Shown in pieces: positions 1-11,719 of a DNA stretch of 64,000 bases (position 1 is its first letter; each line of letters begins with the position of its first letter). A program made the position numbers and the translations under genes. The DNA is from Neostapfia colusana (lineage: Eukaryota; Streptophyta; Magnoliopsida; Poales; Poaceae): NCBI GenBank assembly GCA_030760725.1, contig JASWHV010000005.1, forward strand, positions 26,793,241 to 26,857,240, given 5' to 3'. Under the pieces are notes generated by a model. It saw only the letters and a program-made list of their open reading frames with translations, did no database searches and was not told the DNA's origin.

Positions 1-1
1 T

Positions 2-244
2 AGGATCCCCAGAGCACACCGTCGCCGCTGACGGCCGCTCCGCAGTCGCTTGGACCGGCGGAGCAGGGGATGCTCCAGAAGCTCCCCTCAACGCATCAGC
101 CCGAGGCCTCTTTGTATCGCCACCGGAAGGAGTGCCATCTCCAGAGGCAGGAGGTACAGGCACCCCAGATCCCTGACTTGGCACAGATGCCGCCACTGGA
201 GGAGATCGAGCGCGTTTCTTCTCTGGTGGCGGGTTGGAAGCCAT
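2..244 (-). CDS. Antisense accessory protein (aORF), short form, N-terminal part
   Basis: Reading leftwards from the ATG at 244 there are 81 open codons to the window edge. The protein starts MASNPPPEKKRARSPP and continues with a Pro/Ser/Gly-rich stretch containing a second basic KRPR patch, which looks like nuclear targeting. The same start is seen in D (32011) and F (62838). It lacks the PF04195-like domain that precedes KKRARSPP in H and A. Grass Tat elements such as maize Grande are known to carry an accessory gene on the opposite strand near the 3' LTR (gene23 in Grande, a nuclear protein). Its role in transposition is unknown. Confidence 0.7.
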   Translation of the reverse strand, partial: MASNPPPEKKRARSPPVAASVPSQGSGVPVPPASGDGTPSGGDTKRPRADALRGASGASPAPPVQATAERPSAATVCSGDP

Positions 245-733
245 GACGAGGGAGGACTCAAAGGCAAGAAGAAAAAAGCACAAGAGTCCAAGGAAAGGCG
301 ATGGGAAGTGCGAAGGGAAGCCGCAATGCAGGTAAGATCCCCTCTTAAAACTTCCCAGGTCCAATTCCAAGCGATTCGAAACTCTTCGAATACGCCGCAT
401 CGGCAACCGCATTGGCTCCGAGACCGGGCACGATGACAGGTGGATCCAAGCCGCCCAGCTGAAGCGGTGGGTCAAGGAGTCAGTCTCCAAAGAAGACGAG
501 CCAGCAAGGCACTCCGGCGGTTCCCGAAGAAAGCACCGCAACGTGCAGAAGTGGCAGTCTTGGGAACCGCCGCTGTAAAGGCAACCATCAAGTGGGCGCA
601 CGCTCCCACGATCCCGTGACTGTTCGTTCTCTGGCAGTGGTCGATGTGGGACTTAGAGAAAGTGCGCGGAACAGAACAGACGGAGGTCCCACCTCGGGCT
701 CGCTATCTCCCCCGAGATGGGCCCGAGGGCCAC
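245..733 (+). other. Untranslated spacer of X between aORF start and 3' LTR
   Basis: No coding frame is supported. The segment matches the equivalent spacers in A (14475-14969), H (16217-16710) and F (62343-62837). Its last bases, a G-rich run around gagatgggcccgagggcc just before the LTR, are the likely polypurine tract for plus-strand priming. On the opposite strand it should hold the 5' leader and promoter of the accessory gene. Confidence 0.6.
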
Positions 734-1817
734 TGTCGGTACCCGCGATATGGGGTACCCCCGCGCACGGGGGAAAATGCCTAAGGATCTCGCCCTTCTC
801 CGCAGGGAGAGCACCGAAGGCGCCACGCGTCCGGCGGGGCCGGACCTCCCTCTCCTCAGAGGAGAGCTCCGGGCTCGCCACATGGCCTGCAGAAGCTGGA
901 CCTCCCCCTCTGCGGGAGAGAGGTCCGAAGGCGCCATGTGTCCAGCGGGGCCGGACCTCCCTCTCCTCATAGGAGAGCTCTGGGCCCGCCACGTGGCCGA
1001 CAGAAGCCGGACCTCCCCCTCCGCGGGGAGAGGTCCGAAGGCTCCACGTGTCCTGCGGGGCCGGACCTCCCTCTTCTCTGAGGAGGGCTCCGGGCCCGCC
1101 ACGTGTCCAGCAGAAGAGCGCTGCCTGCCCCTGAGCGGTAGGCGGCGGGCGTAAAGACGCCCCATACCTTGCTCGTACAAGGTATTCAAGGCCCGTGCCT
1201 TCCCAAGACGCGGAGACGCGGAGCACGCCTCTGTCAGGTGCCGTTGCGCCCAGTCGCATCACAGACTAGCGCGCGGTGTCAGAACCTGCCAGCCAATAAA
1301 CACAGCGACAAGACATCCCCTGCCGCCTCCGCCGTCATCAACCACTACGACTAGCAGGCGGCATGGGCAGGGCGGCAAGACGAAGACTCAGAAGCCTTCG
1401 CCAGAGACAACTACCGACGTAACTGCGGATACAATAGGCGGCAGTCAATCTCCCCGGGACCACCTGTTGGGTCCCGGGCCCCCCTTGTAAGCCACGCGAG
1501 CCTTAGACTATAAAAGGCTCGGGTAGGCAACGTTAGCAAGGGTTCGCACTCTAGTCATTCTCACCCTAGGTGTAACTCATCCTCAAGCTCAGGACTCCGG
1601 TTCTGAGCAACAAGCAATACAGCGAGCTCCTCAGCTCACCGTGGACGTAGGGTTTTACGCTCCGGCGGCCTGAACCACGTAAAACTCGCCGTGTCAAGCT
1701 CCTCCTTAACTCGTCCCTACGCTCAAGCTCTCCGCAAGTGACTAGCCCCTCCGAAAAAGAACCTCCACGGGCTGCCCAGTGCAGGTCCGGGGGAAGTGTC
1801 GACCACACACTTCGACA
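734..1817 (+). repeat. 3' LTR of element X (Tat type)
   Basis: 1,084 bp, starting TGTCGGTACCC and ending CTTCGACA. The U3 part holds an array of CACGTG units alternating with GAGCTC and tccgg blocks. A TATA box (ctataaaagg) lies at about 1508. Short open frames that cross the array on both strands are by-products of its high GC content. Confidence 0.9.
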
Positions 1818-1821
1818 ATGC

Positions 1822-3112
1822 CTAAGAGTCCCCGGACTCCCGTTGTAACCTAGAGGCCACAAGGGCGGCCACGTCCTCAACCCCCGCCCTGGCAGCTTCC
1901 TCCCACTCGGCAACGGGTCCTAGGCGGACTGGCTCCAGAGAAAAGGAAGGGTCTTGGCTCCAGAAGCACGCCAGTACGTGCATAGCGACCTCCTTCGCCA
2001 GGCCCCATCCTTCCACTTCAAGCTCGTCGGCGGTCACCACTTCGAGCCGGCCCAGCTTGTCGCCGATGGATTCAAGTGCCGGGATTGCTTCGGACATCTC
2101 CTGCACCGGAGCCTCCATCTGCACCGGACTGAAACCAAGAGGGGCCAAGGCGGACCCCACCATGGCAATAATGCCCCAGACCGCCTGGGCCTCGGTAGAC
2201 CGCAAAGACTGGAGCTTCTCTACCTCTTGGCGAGCCACCAGCTCGCGATCCAACGCCGCCTGGCGCTCCTGGGAGAACTGCTCCTCCCTCGCGGCAGCAG
2301 CCAACTCACGGAGCTCCAGATCCTCGGTCCGAGCCCTCAGCTTGCCCTCTTTGGCTTTCAGCCGTGCGGCGATCTTCTCCTCCTCGGCCGCTGCGGCGCG
2401 TTCCCGATCAGCGACGGCGCACTCACGACGAGCTACCTGCAGCCGCAACTCCTCCGTGGCGGCAGAACGCTCCTCGGCTTTGGCTTCAACATGAGCCATG
2501 GCCTCGCGGTAGGAAGCACGAAGCCGCCGGGTCTCTGACTCCAGGCGGCTGATGGCCTTCTTCTGAGTGTCAAGCAGAACACTCATGGCCTCAAGTCTTG
2601 ACTGCCTCGAGTCAAGATCCGCCCTAGCCACCTGGGCCCGCTGCTGCCAGCTGAAAAGGCATTCCCTCTCTCCGGCCAGCGCCCCCCGCTCCTGCTCGAA
2701 GGTGACCTGGAGCTGTCGGGCGCTGGTCTGGACACTCCCCAAGGCATCCCACACAGGCGCCGGGACAGAGGGGACAGGAGTCACGCCCCTGACCCCCCCT
2801 GTCGAGTCTAAGACCAGTGGAGGCGCCGGTGCCTCAGCATCCGGTGTGGGACGCTGTCCTAAGAGAGCCAGGGGGCCAGCAGGTGCACCTACAGCGGCCC
2901 TCCCAGTCTCAGGACCGTATTTCTGGGCTGGGGAAGGGGGGCGGACAGGTGCGGATGCGGCCACCGCGGAAGGTGAACTCGCCGGCACAGAGGAAGCCCC
3001 CGTCGATTTGGGAGCCATGGGAGCCACCGCGGTTCCCAGATGCTGAGGCGCGGAGCCTCCGCCAGTTGGAGACGGCCGGGTAAGAGGCCCGCCCCCGGCA
3101 GACGGTCAGTCC
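1822..3112 (-). pseudogene. Accessory protein (aORF) of H, exon 2: proline-rich plus coiled coil
   Basis: The reading frame is open for about 400 codons, from MAPMAPKSTGA (3027) to the TAG at 1822-1824. The first third is Pro/Ala/Ser-rich. The rest is a long Glu/Arg/Ala-rich coiled coil (about residues 95-280), followed by a conserved tail containing ALAPLGFSPV and IPALESIGDKL. The true exon begins at 3112 after an intron. Just inside it is an in-frame TGA (3106-3108) where the homologous exon of A has CGA, so this copy is broken by one C-to-T change. Function unknown; the coiled coil suggests self-association. Confidence 0.7.
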
Positions 3113-3190
3113 CTACAAGGAAAGAAAGCTCTCAGGCTAAGAGAGGAGACGAGAACGCTGCTCTTACAAGCCAGAAGGAGCAATACTTAC
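3113..3190 (-). other. 78-bp intron in the H accessory gene
   Basis: On the minus strand the exon ends ...GTCGCCCA, followed by GTAAGTATTG; the intron ends in a T-rich tract and TTGTAG before GGACTGACC. Length, phase (2) and both splice sites match the 78-bp intron of A at 12956-13033. Confidence 0.75.
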
Positions 3191-4489
3191 TGGGCGACAT
3201 GAGCGCTCCAGCGGGCTTGTAGCCCCGATCTCAGGGCCATAGTTGAACCGCCAGGACCTGCGGCCGGAACGGTCGTGGGACGTGGCGTCTGGACCCCCGG
3301 CACACTCCCCGGTGTCGCCCCACTAGCATCCGCCCTAGAAGCCCCTCCGCTTGAGGAAGGATGAAGAGGCGCTTGGGGTTCTTTAGACTGCCGCTGTCCG
3401 GGAAGAGGCCCGCTGCGGTGGGACACCCGGGGCCTCTTCCGGTCGCCACCCGATGGACCAGCACCCCCGGGAGATGGGTGCAAGGGTGCTCCAGCTCCCT
3501 GACCCGGCGCAGGCGGCGCCCTCGGAGGAGACCGGGCGCGTTTCTTCTCTGGATGCCCGGAGACCGGCTCCTTCCCCTTCCCCTTGACGGCGGCTTGAGT
3601 TCCATCGGCTCTTGGGATGGGTTGGGCAGCAACAAACGCCTCGCGCCCCGATCTGGAGCGCTCGGGTCCTGGGATCGAGATACCTCGGAAGGCATCCCCA
3701 ACCTGCCGAACGGCGAACCCGATGACGTCGAGGTTCGGCATCTTCCGTAGGAGCTCTGACCTCCTCTGTGGCTCCAATAAGAGGGGGGTGGCAGAGGACG
3801 GAAGGGCAGGGTCGCCACTGGGAATGAAGTCGCCGCTCACCTTGCCAACCATCTCGTACAACTCCTCGTCGGAAGGATCAGAGCCGGGGCCCCTCTCCAG
3901 CCTGGTACAGTCCTGCTCGCCAGTATAGTACCACGCTGGGCGACTGCGCTGCTGCAAGGGCGCAATACGGCGTGACATGAAGTCCATCAGCACCATCAGG
4001 GACGTCAGCCCCTCGTTGGCCAAGAACCGGATCCGCTCCAAGACCGGGGCATACTCCTGCTCCAGCTCTGGGATCTCCTCCCAGAAGCGACGATCGGTGG
4101 TTAGGCCAGCGGTCGGGAGTTGTAGGCGGTCGTGCTCGTCAGTCTGCACTACCACCCAGCTCTCCCTCCAGATTTCCCACCTTGACGCGCTGAAAGGCAG
4201 AAGGGTACCCAGAGACCTTTGGGCCCTTGCAGCGATGCTGGAAGTAGTACGCCCCCATCTGGGTCTTCGAGCCGCGCCCAGTCGTCCGCAACACAAAGAA
4301 GTAGCGGAAGAGCGTCACAGAAGCGGGCACCCCCACAAACATCTCACAGAAGTGGATGAAGACAGCGGCCATTGCGAAGGAGTTGGGAGAGAGGTGGTGG
4401 AGCTGGAGCCCATACGTCTCCAGCAGTGTAAGAAAGAAGGAAGAAATTGGCGGGACGAACCCCGCCAGAGCATAGGCAGTAAAGAAGAC
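3191..4489 (-). pseudogene. Accessory protein (aORF) of H, exon 1, long form with gypsy-type transposon domain
   Basis: Going down the minus strand from 4489, the protein shows TAYALAGFVPPISSF, then LETYGLQLHHLSPNS, then VTLFRYFFVLR. I recognise this as the plant 'putative gypsy type transposon' domain (Pfam PF04195). Next come an aromatic segment (RPAWYYTGEQDC), a basic stretch EKKRARSPP and a Pro/Gly/Ser-rich region ending at the intron. A frameshift lies near 4205, between KVSG and PFSASRW. The upstream codons, including the ATG, are at 16075-16216, separated by the insertion of A. Confidence 0.7.
4485..4489. repeat. Target duplication aagac, left copy, of element A
   Basis: The five bases before the A 5' LTR are identical to the five bases after its 3' LTR (16070-16074). 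Removing A plus one copy restores the H accessory gene, which reads across this point in the intact copy near 14330. Confidence 0.9.
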
Positions 4490-5585
4490 TGTCGGTACCC
4501 GCGATATGGGGTACCCCCGCGCACAGAGGAAAATGCCTAAGGAACTCGCCCTTCTCCGCAGGGAGATCTCCGAAGGCGCCACGCGGCGGGGCCGGACCTC
4601 CCTCTCCTCAGAGGAGAGCTCCGGGCCCGCCACGTGGCATACAGAAGCCGGACCTCCCCCTCCGTGGGGGAGAGGTCCGAAGGTGCCACGTATCCGGCGG
4701 GGCCGGACCTCCCTCTCCTCACAGAGGAGCTCCGGGCCGGCCACGTGGCCAACGGAAGCCGAACCTCCCCCTCCGCGGGGAGAGGTCCGAAGGCTCCACG
4801 TGTCCCACGGGGCCGGACCCCCCCTCTCCTCTGAGGAGGGCTCCAGGCCCGCCACGTGGCCAGCAGAACGGCGCTGCCTGCCCCCGAGCGATAAGCAGCG
4901 GGCGTAAAGACTCCCCATACCTTGCCCGTACAAGGTATTCAAGGCCCGCGTCTTCCCAAGACACGGAGACGCGGAGCACGCCTCTGTCAGGTGCCGTTGC
5001 GCCCAGTCGCATCACAGACTGGCGCGCGGTGTCAGAGCCTGCCAGCCAATAAACGCAGCGACAAGACATCCCATGCCGCCCCCGCCGTCATCATCCACTA
5101 CGACTAGCATGCAGCATGGGCAGGGCTGCAAGAGGAAGACCCAGAAGCCTTCGCCAGAGACAACTACCGGCATAACTGCAGATACGGTAGATCGCAGTCA
5201 ATCTCCCCGGAACCACCTGTCAGGTCCCGGGCCACCCTTGTAAGCCACCCAAGTCTTGGACTATAAAAGACTCGGGTAGGCGACGATGGCAGAGGTTCGC
5301 ACTCCCGCAACTCATACGCTAGCCATTCACTCCCAAGCTGTAACTCATCCTCAAGCTCAGGACTCCGGTTCTGAGCACCAAGCAATACAGCGAGCTCCAT
5401 AGCTCGCCGTGGACGTAGGGTTTTACGCTCCGGTGGCCTGAACCACGTAAAACTCGCCGTGTCAAGCTCTTACTAACTCGTCCATACGCTCAAGCTCTCC
5501 GCAAGGGACTAGCCCCATCGAAAAAAGAACCTCCGCGGGCTGCCCAGTGCAGGCCCGGGGGAAGTGTCGACCGAACACTTCGACA
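4490..5585 (+). repeat. 5' LTR of element A
   Basis: 1,096 bp from TGTCGGTACCC to CTTCGACA. U3 contains about five CACGTG-type units between about 4630 and 4860. Downstream of the TATA box is the transcribed part with the conserved CCGTGGACGTAGGG and GTAAAACTCGCCG blocks seen in every Tat LTR here. Confidence 0.92.
5262..5268 (+). promoter_or_regulatory. TATA box of the A 5' LTR
   Basis: The sequence ctataaaagactcggg is conserved in all Tat LTRs of this window (about 1508, 15746, 17485, 29657, and reversed at about 30737 and 37717). Transcription should start some 30 bp downstream. Confidence 0.75.
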
Positions 5586-5599
5586 TTTGGCGCGCCAGG
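5586..5599 (+). other. Primer binding site of element A
   Basis: TTTGGCGCGCCAGG follows the LTR end directly. The same site occurs in D (reverse) and, with one change, in S and R. I do not assign the tRNA species. Confidence 0.8.
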
Positions 5600-5641
5600 T
5601 ATGGGGCTTTTCCCTTGTGCGGCGAGTTTCCGCCGACAAAG

Positions 5642-8174
5642 ATGACCAAGCTTCCTTCAGCAGCAAACTCTCCTCCCCCGCGTCCGCGGCGAATCGCGAC
5701 CAGGGGGGAGTACATGTCAGCACACTCAGGACGGAGTGTGTCGGTACAAGCTGGGAGCCAGCAACCGGCTCTGGCAGCGCCGACCCCGGCAATGCAGGCT
5801 CCAACCAGTGTCAGGTCTGCAGTAGCGCTGGGCATACCCGGTGGGGGTGCGCTAGCTGCAGCAAGAGCGCTACTGCACAATCCGCCTGCTGGGGACGCGC
5901 CTCAGGCAGCGACCCAGCAGTGGATAAGCGAGGTAGACCGTCTCGTCGTCTCGACTTCGGCGGGGACGACACTCCGGTCAACCGGTAGTGTCGCTAACGC
6001 GCACGCCCACGGTTGACAGGCAGACGGCGGACTCCAGCTCCACCAGGCCCCCGACGACGGACCTGAGAACAGAGCTGGAGCGATGCCACTTGGGCCAAGA
6101 TGCTCGAGTGTTCCTCGAGCGGCGTCGAGAGAGGCGTCGCATCCAAGAGGCTGGCGACAGCATGACGTCGGTCCCAACTCAGGCTCAAGGACAGATCTTC
6201 GTCACGAGAGCTCTGCCCCAGGCACACGCCGCGCAACATATTCCACAACCATATGCCCTGAAAACGGCGTCTCCGGTCTATGGCGCAGCCTTGCCCATAC
6301 CGGGGTACACAGTGCCAGGTGCGAACCAAGCATTCGCGGCACCAATACCTGCTGCAACAGGGGCAGGATGTGCGGCTCTTGCACCCCACCTTCGCTTCGC
6401 GAGGTGGCCGCGCAAGTTTCGGCCGCATCTGCCCGAAAAGTATGACGGCAGCGTCAACCCGGCGGAGTTCCTCCAGATCTACTCCACCGCCGTGCTTGCC
6501 ACAGGAGGGGACGAGGCCGTCATGGCCAACTATTTCCCCATCGCCTTGACCGGCCCAGCCCGGTCGTGGCTCATGAACCTACCTCAGGGTTCTATAACTT
6601 CCTGGGGAGAGCTCTGCCGGCAGTTCATCGCCAACTTCGGCAGTTCCTACACCTGGCCTGGCACGGAGCTCGACCTCCATGCCATCCAGCAACAACCAGG
6701 GGAGTCGCTACGCTCCTTCATCCAGCGGTTCTCCCAGGTGCGGAACACCATCCCACACATCCAAAACGCTTCTATGGTGGTGGCATTCCGACAAGGAGTT
6801 CGGGACAAGAAGATTCTCGAGAAGCTCGCGACTAGGGAAGTCCGCGACGTCTCGGAGCTCTTCAGCCTGGCAGACAAGTGTGCCAGAGCAGCCGAAGGGC
6901 GGAGCTGGCACTCACTGCCAGCCTCCGAGCCAGGGGGTCAGCCAGGATCTGGCGCCGCTTCCTACGGAAGCGGCGGGAAGATCAAGAACAGGGGCGATGG
7001 CAAGATGAAGCCGCCAGCCGCGGCCCCCGTTGCCGCAACAGCGGCGCCCAGAGAAGCTCGGGGGCCGCGCCCCGACAAAAGGCCGCGACAATCACCGGCT
7101 CCAGGCGGAGACCGGGACGAGTTATGCCCCGTGCATGGCACGAGTTACCATACTGCTGCCGAGTGCCGGGAAATCCAGAAGCTCGCGGAGCGCTTCCGGA
7201 AAGGGAAGCAGCTCCTAACTGATGCCCCACCCTACTGTCAAAGGGAGGGCAAGCAGAAGGTCGACGCCCCAGATGACGTCGACCGTCAGGTGGAGTTCCA
7301 GGAGCTTCAGCGCGCCATGAAGGCGGTGCGCAATCATGAGAGCCCCAGCTCCAGCGATGACGAGCACCGGAAGATGCTCTATGTCATCTTCGGCTGGTCT
7401 ACTGACCCCTCGTCCCGAAGCGCGGCTAAAGCCTTGCGCCGAGCGGTAGCGTCGGTGGCTCCTCTCCCGAGTGCAGCACCGCACCTCAGGTGGATGGGAA
7501 CCCCCATCAGCTTTGATGCCACCGACTGCCCCAGGAACATGGCTGGGGCCGGCCAACTACCGCTCGTGGTGGCCCCCACCATCGCCAACGTGAGGATGTA
7601 CCACGTTTTGGTGGATGGCGGGGCTGGACTGAACCTCATCAGTCGCGCAGCCTTCCAGAAGCTGCACATCCCGATGGCCAAGCTCACCCCATCGAGCCCG
7701 TTCTCAGGGGTAGGGCCGGGACAGGTCGTTCCCTACGGCCACATCAGCCTCCCGGTGACCTCTGGGGCACCGGACAGCTACCGGACAGAGTACATTCTGT
7801 TCGACGTGGCCGAGATTGACCTCCCCTTCAACGCCATAATCGGCAGGCCAGCCCTGTACCGATTCATGGCAGTAGCCCACTACGGCTACCTTGTCTTGAA
7901 GATGCCTACACCAACAGGTGTCCTCAAGGTTTGTGGAGACCGTGCTGCCGCAGTGTTAGCCTTGGAAAAGCTTCAGGCGTTTACAGCAGCTAGAGCACCA
8001 ACCCCAGGCAGTGCAGAACCAAACCAGCTCCACCCAAGTGCACGCCACCGTGCCTCTACCACAGCACCCTATGTGCAACCCCTCGACGAGGACGACGTCC
8101 CCTCGAGGCTCGTCCGAATCAGCGCCGATGCCACCCAGACCACCCGGGTAGCCGGGGGCCTGGATGGCAAATAG
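5642..8174 (+). pseudogene. Gag-protease of element A (frameshifted near 5950-5990)
   Basis: Gag starts at MTKLPSAANSPPP (ATG 5642). A frameshift near 5950-5990 moves the reading to the frame open from 5988 to the TAA/TAG region at 8174 (728 codons). Gag core motifs are RFARWPRKFRPHLPEKYDG, VALTGPARSWLMNLPQG-type sequence (here IALTGPARSW) and SFIQRFSQVRNTIP. A CX2H-type zinc knuckle (CPVHGTSYHTAAEC) begins at residue 380 of the long frame. The aspartic protease motif VDGGAGLNLIS is at about residues 542-552, with the second conserved block FNAIIGRPALYRF about 80 residues later. The frame closes before reverse transcriptase, as is common in Tat elements. Confidence 0.85.
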
Positions 8175-8990
8175 GAAGGTGCCCTCGTTACCTCCCTCCG
8201 GCACAATGTCGATGTGCTGCATGACAGCCGTCGCGGATGCCAGAGATCCCTAGGGAGGTGATTGAGCACTATTTAAAGGTCTTTCCCTACGCCCGGCCAG
8301 TCCGACAGGACGGAAAGTCCGCCACCCCCGGTGCTTGGCGAACCATGTTGTCGTCCCGAAGGCCGGCGGGAAGCTCCGGAAGCGCATCGACTACACCAGT
8401 CTCAATAAGGCATGTCCTAAAGATCTATTTTCTCTCCCTATGATAGATCAAATAGTAGACTCGATGCCAGGCTGCGATATGCTGTGCTTCCTAGATGCTT
8501 ACTCGGGTTTCCACCAGACCCCTATGTCTAGAGAAGATGAAGAGCACACCTCCTTCGTCATAGTAGTCAGCCTGTACTGTTATGCCTCTATGCCTTATGG
8601 CCTAAGGGACGCTCTCCCTACCTTCGTGTGTGCAATGCACAAGACCTTAGGAGAGCTAATGAGACTCAGTTGAGGTGTGTGTTGAAGACATTGTTGTTAA
8701 GGTCAGGCACAGCTCATCCCTACTAGCGTGAGTTCGGTGCACCCTCTGGAAAACCCTTAGGATTCCTGGCCTCACGCCGAGGAACTGAGGCTAACCCAGG
8801 GAGGATCAAAGCCATCGGCTCGACGCGGCCTTCCGCCCGCGAAAAAAAAGAGAGTCCAGAAATTCACGGGATGCCTAGCTGCACTGAGTCGGTTTATACC
8901 GAGGTTAGCAAAGCGAACGCTCCACTTCTCTAAGCTCCTACGTAAATCCGGGCCACTCGCTTGGACCGACGAAGCAGAGGAAGCTCCCCA
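8175..8990 (+). pseudogene. Reverse transcriptase remnant of element A
   Basis: Fragments include IDYTSLNKACPKD, a modified LDAYSGFHQ block and MPYGLRDALPTFV. The catalytic box that reads YVDD in the S copy is altered here to CVED (about 8670-8690). A large part of the thumb/connection region is deleted after 8750; the text resumes with the LMGCLAALSRF-like segment at about 8860. Several stops and frameshifts are present, so no active enzyme can be made. Confidence 0.75.
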
Positions 8991-9159
8991 GGAGCTGAAT
9001 CAGCTCCTGATGACCCTACCCGCAATCGTAGCCCCCGAGCCTGAAGAGCATCTGTTGCTCTACATCGCGGTGACGGCTGCAGCGGTGAGTACGGTTCTCG
9101 CCACAGGGCGGCCGGACCCCTCATCACCGCAACCTGCTCCGGTATCGGGAAACAAGCGC

Positions 9160-9400
9160 CAGGAAAGCCCGGAGGTCAGAGACGACCTCCCGGGTCTCCA
9201 AGGCAACCCCCCCGGAGGTCCAAAAGGGACCCCGGACCCCCGATACAACCTCCCGAAGGACCAGCAGGACCTCCCGGAGGCGCAACGGGACCCCCCCCCA
9301 GAGGCCCAACAGAACCTCCCGGATGTCCAGCTGACCCCCTGAGCTCCCGGGAAATCAGCGGAACCTCCCGGAGGTCCAAGACAGCCTGGGGACCTCCGAG
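9160..9400 (+). repeat. Short tandem repeat encoding Leu-Pro-Glu-type heptads (element A)
   Basis: Degenerate units of about 21 bp built around the inverted repeat gacctcccggaggtc encode repeats such as DLPEAQR and NLPDVQL. It lies in pol between the reverse transcriptase and RNase H remnants, the same place as the clearer array at 55740-55925. Confidence 0.75.
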
Positions 9401-9544
9401 TATCAGCTCCCGGTGGCCTCCCCGGGCCCGCGGGAGGTTCTGTCTACTTCATCAGCGCCACCACCACAAGTGGACGCCAACGCAGGACTGACCCAGGGGG
9501 CCACGAAGTCAGTGAACCAGGACCCCGGGCTCTGGCCTTCACCG

Positions 9545-9960
9545 GGCCTCACTGGATGCTCTTCTTCAACGGCTCCTTGCGAAAGCAGGGGGCCGGTGCT
9601 AGCGTACTGTTCCTCATGCCATCGGGGGAGCAGTCTGGGTATATGGTGTGTCTCAATTCCAAGGCAACCAACAACATGGCAGAGTATGAAGCACTCATCC
9701 TTGGCCTAAAGAAAGCCCTGTCTCTAGGCGCTCGCCAGCCGTTGGCACAGAGTGACTCCCAGCTAGCTATCAAGCAAGATGGTGGACAAAGACTTCCTCG
9801 CCTTGGACCTGCGCCACGTACCGCGCGCTAGCAAGGCTGCAGCTGATGACCTCTCCACGGAGACCCCCACCGGAGCACCTGTGCCCGAAGGGGGCTTCGA
9901 GAGGACGTTGCCGTGGCCCACAGCCCGGCCCGCCGAGCCGGGCGAAGGGGGCTAGACCAG
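9545..9960 (+). pseudogene. Archaeal-type RNase H remnant of element A
   Basis: The motifs LFFNGSLRKQGAGAS, NNMAEYEALILGL and DSQLAIKQ are those of the second, archaeal-type RNase H that the Tat lineage carries in addition to the normal one. The first metal-binding Asp (usually in FDGS) reads Asn here, as it also does in S. A deletion after DSQLAIKQ removes the segment that in S follows QVKGE. The frame then continues as DKDFLALDLRHVPRAS before breaking down. Confidence 0.7.
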
Positions 9961-10059
9961 CACCTCGAAGCTGGCGGTCCCGGCAGCCATGGACGCCGCC
10001 AAGGATCGTAAGCGTCACTGGGGACTCCGTGCAACCCAGCGCTCAAGATCCAGATGCTC

Positions 10060-10563
10060 AAGTCTGACCCGATGCATGGATCACGGAGATCCGGGACTAC
10101 TTGAAAGACAATATCCTCCCTGATGAACGTGTATCCGCTGAACGGATCGTGCGTATGGCTAAGAGACACGTGATGTTAGAAGGAGATCTCTACCAACGCG
10201 GCGCCAACCGCGTCCTATTGCTGCATAACCCAGGGGGAAGGCTGCGACTTGCTCACTGAGATCCATGGAGGCGAATGTGGGAGTCACTCTTGCTCACGCA
10301 CGCTTGTCGGTAAAGCCTTTCGGCATGGCTTCTACTAGCCGACAACACTCCAGGATGCCGTCAAGCAGGTCGAGAACTGCAAGGCGTGCCTGTTCCACAC
10401 CAAGCAGATCCATACACCGGCTTGGACGGTACAGATGATCCAACCCACATGGCCATCTGCCGTACGGAGGCTGGACATCCTGGGACCATTCCCCAAAACC
10501 GAGGATGGGGACCCGCTCCCGAATCCTCGAAACACAGAACACCTCCGTAAGTTCTACCCCTAG
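10060..10563 (+). pseudogene. Integrase remnant of element A, catalytic core deleted
   Basis: The start matches the S copy (PDAWITEIRDY, LEGDLYQRG, EIHGGE), followed by the CKAC zinc-finger half and LDILGPFPK. At about 10500 the sequence jumps straight to the C-terminal EDGD...NTEHLRKFYP and stop (10561-10563). Compared with S this removes about 730 bp, including two of the three catalytic acidic residues. Confidence 0.75.
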
Positions 10564-11719
10564 AGCAACAATGGGACAGACTCTTCTTTTTATAATAAAT
10601 TCCATAAAGTCCAGGAACAGTGCTCGGAGCAGCTAAGCCTCAGGGGACGGTCCAGGACTACGTTCAGCTTCGCCTGGTTCCGACCCCAAGCGCGTAGAGT
10701 CTTGCTTCCCTTGAGGCGGGTCGTGGCCTCCATACCCAGCCTGCCTTCCTCCTATGGAAATTTATATTTAAAGAAACCTGCCCTACGCTGCTCTTCTTTG
10801 GTGCTCATTTAATTTACTTATTGAATTATTATGACTGCACTACTAGCGCGGGCTCACCATGCGCTCAGCTCCCTCTTTTCATTCTCACCTTTAGTCGGCA
10901 TTTGCTGCCCTACCAGAGGCGGTTGCGTTGGAGGTACCGGCCGATAGCCAGGGGGTCCCAAGCCCCCGGCACTTCGCGCACGGTAGCTCCCAAGCACCAT
11001 ATAAGTGGACAGGGACTGTAAGCCAAATAAGACTAAGAGATAGAGCAGGGGGAGCCCCAAAGGAGAATTACGTTTCCCTTACTTGTGTGCAGGACCTCTC
11101 GGCCTCAGCTCCCCGCAGGAGTATGGTAGGCACATCCATCCAATGGAACACACCTACCAGGGGGCCGCTACGGGATTGCGCAAGACCGAAACTCCAAGGT
11201 AAGATCAAAAGAACTAGACCTCACCGCTTCCGCAGGATCAAGGCCCGAAGGTCCCACGTGTCCAGCAGGGCCAGACCATCCACCTCCTTGAGGGGGGGGC
11301 TCCGGGCCCTCCACGTGGCCTATAGAAGCCAGACCTTCTCCCCTCCGCGGGGAGAGGTCTGAGGACTCCACGTGCCCCACAAGCCCGGACCTTCCCTCAG
11401 AGGGGAGCTCCGGGCCCGCCACATGGCCAACAGGCCCGGATCCCCCCGTTCTCGTAAGGTGGGTCCTGGAGACCTCCGGGGCCCTTAGTATACAGTGAGG
11501 ACCCGGAGAAGGTGTCTGCGGAGCTTCAAGATTGGTCAAGGCCTCCGAGTACCTTGCGGAGCTAAGGACTCGGCCAGGAAAAACCAGGAAGAAGACTAGG
11601 ACATGCAGACACAGAAAGAAACAGGAGTCTGTTCATGCAAAAGGCTCCACGAGCTGGGCTACAGACTCAACAAAAATAAAAAAGGAAGTACAGGGCCTTG
11701 TGGCCACGGGGACAGGTGC
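10564..11719 (+). other. Spacer between pol and accessory gene in A, with internal G-box array
   Basis: No coding frame is supported. The first 700 bp match the spacer of S (58203-58990), including the gtccaggactacgt block. At about 11225-11460 there is an array of CACGTG/GAGCTC units resembling those of the LTR U3, although this is not an LTR. D (33985-34220) and S (59140-59400) have the same array in the same place. Confidence 0.6.

Larger units (their letters stand above)
1..1817 (+). mobile_element. Element X: right end of a Tat-lineage LTR retrotransposon
   Basis: Only the 3' end of this element is in the window: the start of its antisense accessory gene, a spacer and the 3' LTR (734-1817). 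The sequence after the LTR end is not a primer site but the 3' end of another element's accessory gene, cut exactly at the LTR terminus. That is the expected picture if X inserted into element H. Its target duplication would be atgcc (1818-1822), but the left copy lies outside the window, so the duplication cannot be confirmed. Confidence 0.8.

Noticed and set aside
588..1262. Long open frames across the Tat LTR U3 on both strands, rich in Arg, Pro and Gly
   Set aside because: They appear in every LTR because the array is GC-rich with few stops, they overlap on both strands, have no shared start and change with unit number.
5564..5641. Gag of A starting with MSTEHFDIWRARYG upstream of MTKLPS
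   Set aside because: This ATG-like start lies in the LTR end and primer site; MTKLPS is the start shared by A, R, S and D.
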